A stretch of DNA of 64,000 nt from positions 44,006,420 through 44,070,419 of the forward strand of contig NC_044284.2 of assembly GCF_004027225.2 (NCBI RefSeq), read 5' to 3'. Positions 59,896 to 64,000 of this stretch are shown in pieces. Positions within the stretch are counted from its first letter, which is position 1. Each line of letters begins with the position of its first letter. A program made the position numbers and the translations under genes. The notes under the pieces were generated by a model. It did not search any database, was not told the origin of the DNA, and saw only the letters and a program-made list of their open reading frames with translations. The stretch comes from Strigops habroptila. Its lineage: Eukaryota; Chordata; Aves; Psittaciformes; Psittacidae.

Positions 59896-62800
59896 GGTTA
59901 TAGCTGAATTTCACATAGATGCAAAATTTCCTGGACCTGATGTTACAGCTGATGTGTTCTAGATGGGGCTCTACCAACAGGCACTGGAGTCACCTGGGCT
60001 TTCACGTGAGGAGAGGAAGATGAGGACTGGCGTGCTAATAGGAAGGCTTAGCATGGTCGTTACTGGTACTGTGTACTTCGCTGAAATCCTGTGGGGGGAG
60101 CTCCTTCCTTGGCTGTTGGGGAATCCGAGTGATTGTAGGATGTTTTAGTGCCTCGCCTGCCCTCCAGTGTCAGGGAGCAGCCAGTACTTTTTGTACCTTC
60201 TGGTTATGGTGTTTTGATTTAAACGAGAACATCCTCTGCTTTTGATGTCCCACTTTAAGTGATTAGGGTTTAGCTGTCACTTGAGGATCTTTGAAATAAA
60301 GCACTTTTTCCTCAGGAGAACAAAAGAATAGCATGGCAGGCCTTCTACACATGGCAGGGCTCTGCTTCTCTTCTCCGTGAGGGCAGTACTGTTTCTTTTC
60401 CTGTTGGCCTCTTGCTCCAGATTTGCTGCTGATGTTGCATGCTGCATCTTTCTTTGCTGGTTACTCCTTGTCCAGCATCTTGCCCCAGTGGAGCAAAATG
60501 GACGTGGGCAAGCAGGGCTGCAGCTGCAGGCACAGGAAATACAGTGCAAGGCATTATGATACTGCGTTTCTTGGGCCCTGCAGAATGCAGTGCTCGGAGT
60601 TAAGACCTACCATGCCACGTGTTTGTTTTAGTGTATTTGGTTTCCCTGTTTCGTCTGAATACATGATGCAGTGAGCTTTGGGATTTAAATGTTATTTTAA
60701 AACCTTGCAGCTCCAAAGATTAGGCAATTCTGCTGTGCTCTTTCAAAGGCATAGTGTCTTTGCTCTATTGCAGAGCTCTAAGGTAACCTCCTGAATGAGT
60801 GAGGAGGGATGTGCTGAGGGACTGACTTGCTTTAGTGCCTCAGGCCTGTGGCTACTGCCAGACAGGCTTGTTTGAACAAGGCTGGAATGGGTAGGAGCTG
60901 TGTTCACATTTTCTGTCTTCCCGCAGCACCTTCTCTTTTTCACTCTGCCAAGAGTGGGCTCTTGGGAGTGCTGTTGTGAGTAGTAATTTTTACAAAAGGC
61001 ATTGAAATTTAAAAGCTGAAAGGCCTTTCAGAAACACAGGGGATTAGTTCTTTTTAATTGCTGAATATGCGATGAGTGTAACTTCTATGTTGTGAGCACT
61101 TATGTTTGTGGAAAACATTCTTTATAAATATGTGGATATTTAATTGGTATGTGCATTGTGCGAAAGTGGGTTCTTGCACCATCTATTTTTCTATGCATAC
61201 ATCTATTCTGGATCTTACCTTGTCTAGGAGAAATTCCAATTGGTGGTGTTGATGGTGCTATTAATAAAAATAGTGTCCCTTTCACATTCATCTATTGAAA
61301 TTTTCACATTTTCTCCTGCAGATAGATATATGGCTGTATTAATTAAGAAAGCATGTCTGATAATGTTATTTCTGGATATGGTGTTTAATTAAAAAAAATA
61401 CGCTCTGTTTAAAGATCTGTAATTACACAGCTTAACATATGTCATATCAAAACCATTGTCTGAATTATGAGTGATTCAGAACGAGCACTCAGTAAAAGCT
61501 GCAGGAGCGTGTTATTGGCTTGATTTATGTGATTGCTTTGCTTTCCCGAGTCCTGCAGCAAGGGATCTAGATATGCTCCTCCCCACTTTTGTGATACCAA
61601 AACTTAGTGTAGTTAAGATTTGAGTAGTCCCTGAGGGTAAATAGTGTCTATCTAGACCCAGACTAACTCGGGTGCAAGCGAGCCGTGGTCTGGGAGCACA
61701 GCATTGGAAGTTTCAACTGGTGGTTGCTTTATTTTGCTCTGTTCAAGGATTAATGTCAAGGACTTGACTTAACGCATTTATCTGTGGGTTAAACGTGATG
61801 TTCATGTTCCAGTAGGGCTGCTTCTCTGTGGGAAGAGCAACAAGCTGTTTGCTTGCTGTCCAAATTTGGAAGCAGAGAACTGATCCTCGAAGGGGTTTGG
61901 AAGATGTCCGGGGATGTTACGGCTCGCCGGGATGAGCCGAGATCTGTCCTTTACCGACAGGTGGCAGCTTGTAGTCGGGGAAGAGCATCTCTTGGGGACA
62001 CAGCCTTGCCATTGCCTTGATTTAACAGCAATGCAGGCAGCGTAGGCCTTTCCATTGCCATTGTGTGCACAGGGCATAGTAACTTTAATAAGGTAAGAAT
62101 TTATAAGCATTGACACCTATATAAATTGGAAAAGAACAGGAAGCGTAGAAGTGTGATGAAGTTGCACAACTGAGGGTTTTCTTTGCAGTACTCCTTATGG
62201 CATATTGTAAGATCTCCACTGAATGTGCAAGGAACTTTGCTTTAAAGCAGTTCTTGGAGTTTAATTCAAAGTATATGAACAGAGCAATGTTAACCCCATG
62301 CCAGGTCACTAAAATTCTCAAATGAAGCAAGTAGTGCAAAAAATGCTTCCTTCTCGCATGCCTGCAAATACATTGATGTTTATGTTGTTCTTTGATAAAC
62401 TATTTATATGATGAAGGACTTGTTTATCTCCATCCACTGTTGTTAGACCTGCTCTCCGATTTCCAATAACATGGGATTGCTTTGTATTTCAAACTAAAAA
62501 GAAGAGCTTTATTTCTGCTATAAAAGTTGAAACATCTTAATCTTTAATTTCTCTCTAAGCACGTTGCATGCAAGTTGTTTTCTCAGATGTGTGGAATGTG
62601 AATGAAAATTGATGTATCACCATGTATTTTTTTTTTTTTCACACCTTCCTTTCTCTCACGCCTTATTCTTTTCCTCTAAGCACTTTTATATCTGATGGCT
62701 TTTTTCAGTTCAGTGTATTTCATGACTCTGACTCGTCAGCTCAGAACACTTCTGCCACAAGGACTGTGTTGGCTTTTTTTTGCACTTGCTGCATTGTCTA

Positions 62801-63334
62801 ACTACAAGTCCATTCACACATTTTAAGAATGATCTGGCATCTGTTTTCATAAAAATCGGACTTGAAATAGCCTGGGGAGGAGTGTTTAGAGCAAAACTCG
62901 TGTGGTGTTGGAGGCTGCCTTGCAAAAGTTATAAATATATCCTTTTAGGGTATAAACTATGTTTAGCTCTGACTAAGCCAGCAATGTATTTAGGAGATTG
63001 GGGTAGGTTTTGAGCTACCTTAGTTGGGATGGTGATGTGTGGTGTCCTGGAACATGTATTTATCATAGTCTTTAGCAGGGTATTTGCCTATGTCTTTTGC
63101 CATGGGACAGTTGGGTTTAAGGTCCACCTAAGTCTGGGCAGGGTTCATGTAAATATATGCTTGTCACCTTCATTAGGCTTGTGCTTGCTTTTCTGAGTCT
63201 TGCCAATAAATGAATATTAAGATCTTCTAACAGCAGTACTTTGAGCTTTTAGGACAGGAAAGCTGATGTGGAGTGAGTTTCAGCGTGAGTGGAATTGAGG
63301 TGCTTCATTCTAGGTTCTCTTCAAGTTACACTAA

Positions 63335-63526
63335 TCACAGGTGCTCTGGCGAGTCCACATCATCCAGTTGGACAAAACCAGCTCTGATATCACCAGCATA
63401 ATGGGAAAAGGCTCTGACGCAGCAATGTGGGTATTGATACTCATACTGGTCATCAATGTTGGTGTGGCTTTTGTTCTGCAAGCCCGTGGCTCCATTCTGT
63501 AGTTGGAGTCCATGCACCTTCCTTCT
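63335..63526 (-). CDS. Candidate minus-strand terminal exon, protein unknown
   Basis: On the minus strand a strong acceptor (TTTCTCTTTGATTGTGTTTCAG) is followed by 63 open codons, phase 0, and TGA at 63337-63335. The peptide begins RRKVHGLQLQNGATGLQNKS, contains DDQYEYQYPHCC and ends FVQLDDVDSPEHL. Codon use is unremarkable. An AATAAA on this strand at 62513-62508 could end an 820-nt UTR. I do not recognise the protein. The opposite strand also reads open across the same stretch (63341-63502) and ends in a hydrophobic helix, so at most one of the two is real. The local GC content is above that of its surroundings. Confidence 0.3.
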   Translation of the reverse strand, partial: RRKVHGLQLQNGATGLQNKSHTNIDDQYEYQYPHCCVRAFSHYAGDIRAGFVQLDDVDSPEHL

Positions 63527-63909
63527 CTGAAACACAATCAAAGAGAAACGTTAATTGCAACAAACAGCTTACAAGCAAAAAGCTTTTCTGGTAAGTGGCT
63601 ACGAAATGATCTCTGCAGAGCTGCTGTGGAGCGTTCCAAGTGCAGGGAGGCTGTTGAGAGCTCTGGGTAGTTGCCTTGGCTGCTCTCTTTATGAATTTGA
63701 CTAAAAAATATGCACTTCTGTACGTCGGAAGTGGATATAGGTGTGTACCCATATTGCTGCATAGATTAGATAAATTCAGTCATATTTGAAGCAAAGGCTC
63801 TATCTTGGTTTGGTATTTTAGTGATTTTTCTCGCTCTGGGAGAACAGGAAATAGTCTTAGATTGTAAAGATGAAGCTAGAAATTGAGGTTACAGTATAAT
63901 ATGCAAGAC

Positions 63910-63926
63910 TTTTTTTTTTTTTTTTT
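63910..63926. repeat. Poly(T) run
   Basis: Seventeen or so consecutive T. On the minus strand it is a poly(A), but no retroposed body is recognisable next to it. Confidence 0.8.
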
Positions 63927-64000
63927 CTCTTACATTGTTTACTTTAGACCAGGCTAAGTATTTCATAGCAAAAGTAATTTTTTGGTGCAGTTTGTGAAAT

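Larger units (their letters stand above)
54223..64000 (+). other. TEDC1: TEDC1 intron 3 and downstream DNA, remaining exons not located
   Basis: AT-rich DNA. Apart from the candidate exons at 57265 and 63335 and simple repeats (C-runs at 59868-59895, T-runs at 62628 and 63910), I see nothing supported. The family's central coiled-coil-like segment (human LRFRWRQLVSSQQEQC region) was looked for and not found. Confidence 0.5.

Overview
This is a vertebrate nuclear genomic window, most likely from a bird. Two CR1-type LINE fragments (near 25.2-25.5 kb on the minus strand and 47.2-47.6 kb on the plus strand) point to a sauropsid. Three spliced genes, all on the plus strand, lie in the order CRIP2 - CRIP1 - TEDC1, the same order as on human 14q32.33. 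The species cannot be named from the sequence.

Layout. 1-9.3 kb: upstream intergenic DNA with no gene I can support. It holds a 108-bp tandem duplication (3.8 kb) and a CpG-rich block with an RFX X-box and YY1-like sites (7.3-8.3 kb). 9.54-22.81 kb: complete CRIP2 CDS in eight exons (208 aa, two LIM domains), with a 9.3-kb first intron, then about 1.1 kb of 3' UTR ending at an AATAAA near 23.9 kb. 23.9-32.2 kb: intergenic, with a minus-strand CR1 remnant. 32.66-35.74 kb: complete CRIP1 CDS in four coding exons (77 aa, one LIM domain), with a G-rich minisatellite and GC boxes just upstream and poly(A) signals at 36.2 and 36.4 kb. 36.4-44.6 kb: intergenic. 45.30 kb to beyond the window: the 5' half of TEDC1. 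Three exons are certain, a fourth is only a candidate, and the rest must lie downstream.

Function. CRIP1 and CRIP2 are small zinc-binding LIM-only adaptor proteins. Exon lengths and phases are almost the same in CRIP1 and in both halves of CRIP2, so the pair reads as the product of module and gene duplication. TEDC1 is unrelated: it belongs to the delta/epsilon-tubulin complex needed for stable centriole triplet microtubules. The only link between it and the CRIP genes is position.

Points of interest. TEDC1 has an N-terminal interrupted polyglutamine tract, an RFX X-box-like site just inside intron 1, and a 174-bp segment present twice (upstream of exon 1 and in intron 1), the inner copy flanked by 18-bp near-identical direct repeats. 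A possible intronic poly(A) site would give a short isoform. Base composition drops sharply from GC-rich to AT-rich just after TEDC1 exon 1. A possible unrecognised terminal exon lies near 63.4 kb: the minus strand has a good acceptor, while the plus strand encodes a hydrophobic C-terminal helix. I found no clearly new biological system; the most unusual items are the duplicated 174-bp segment and the 63.4-kb candidate exon.
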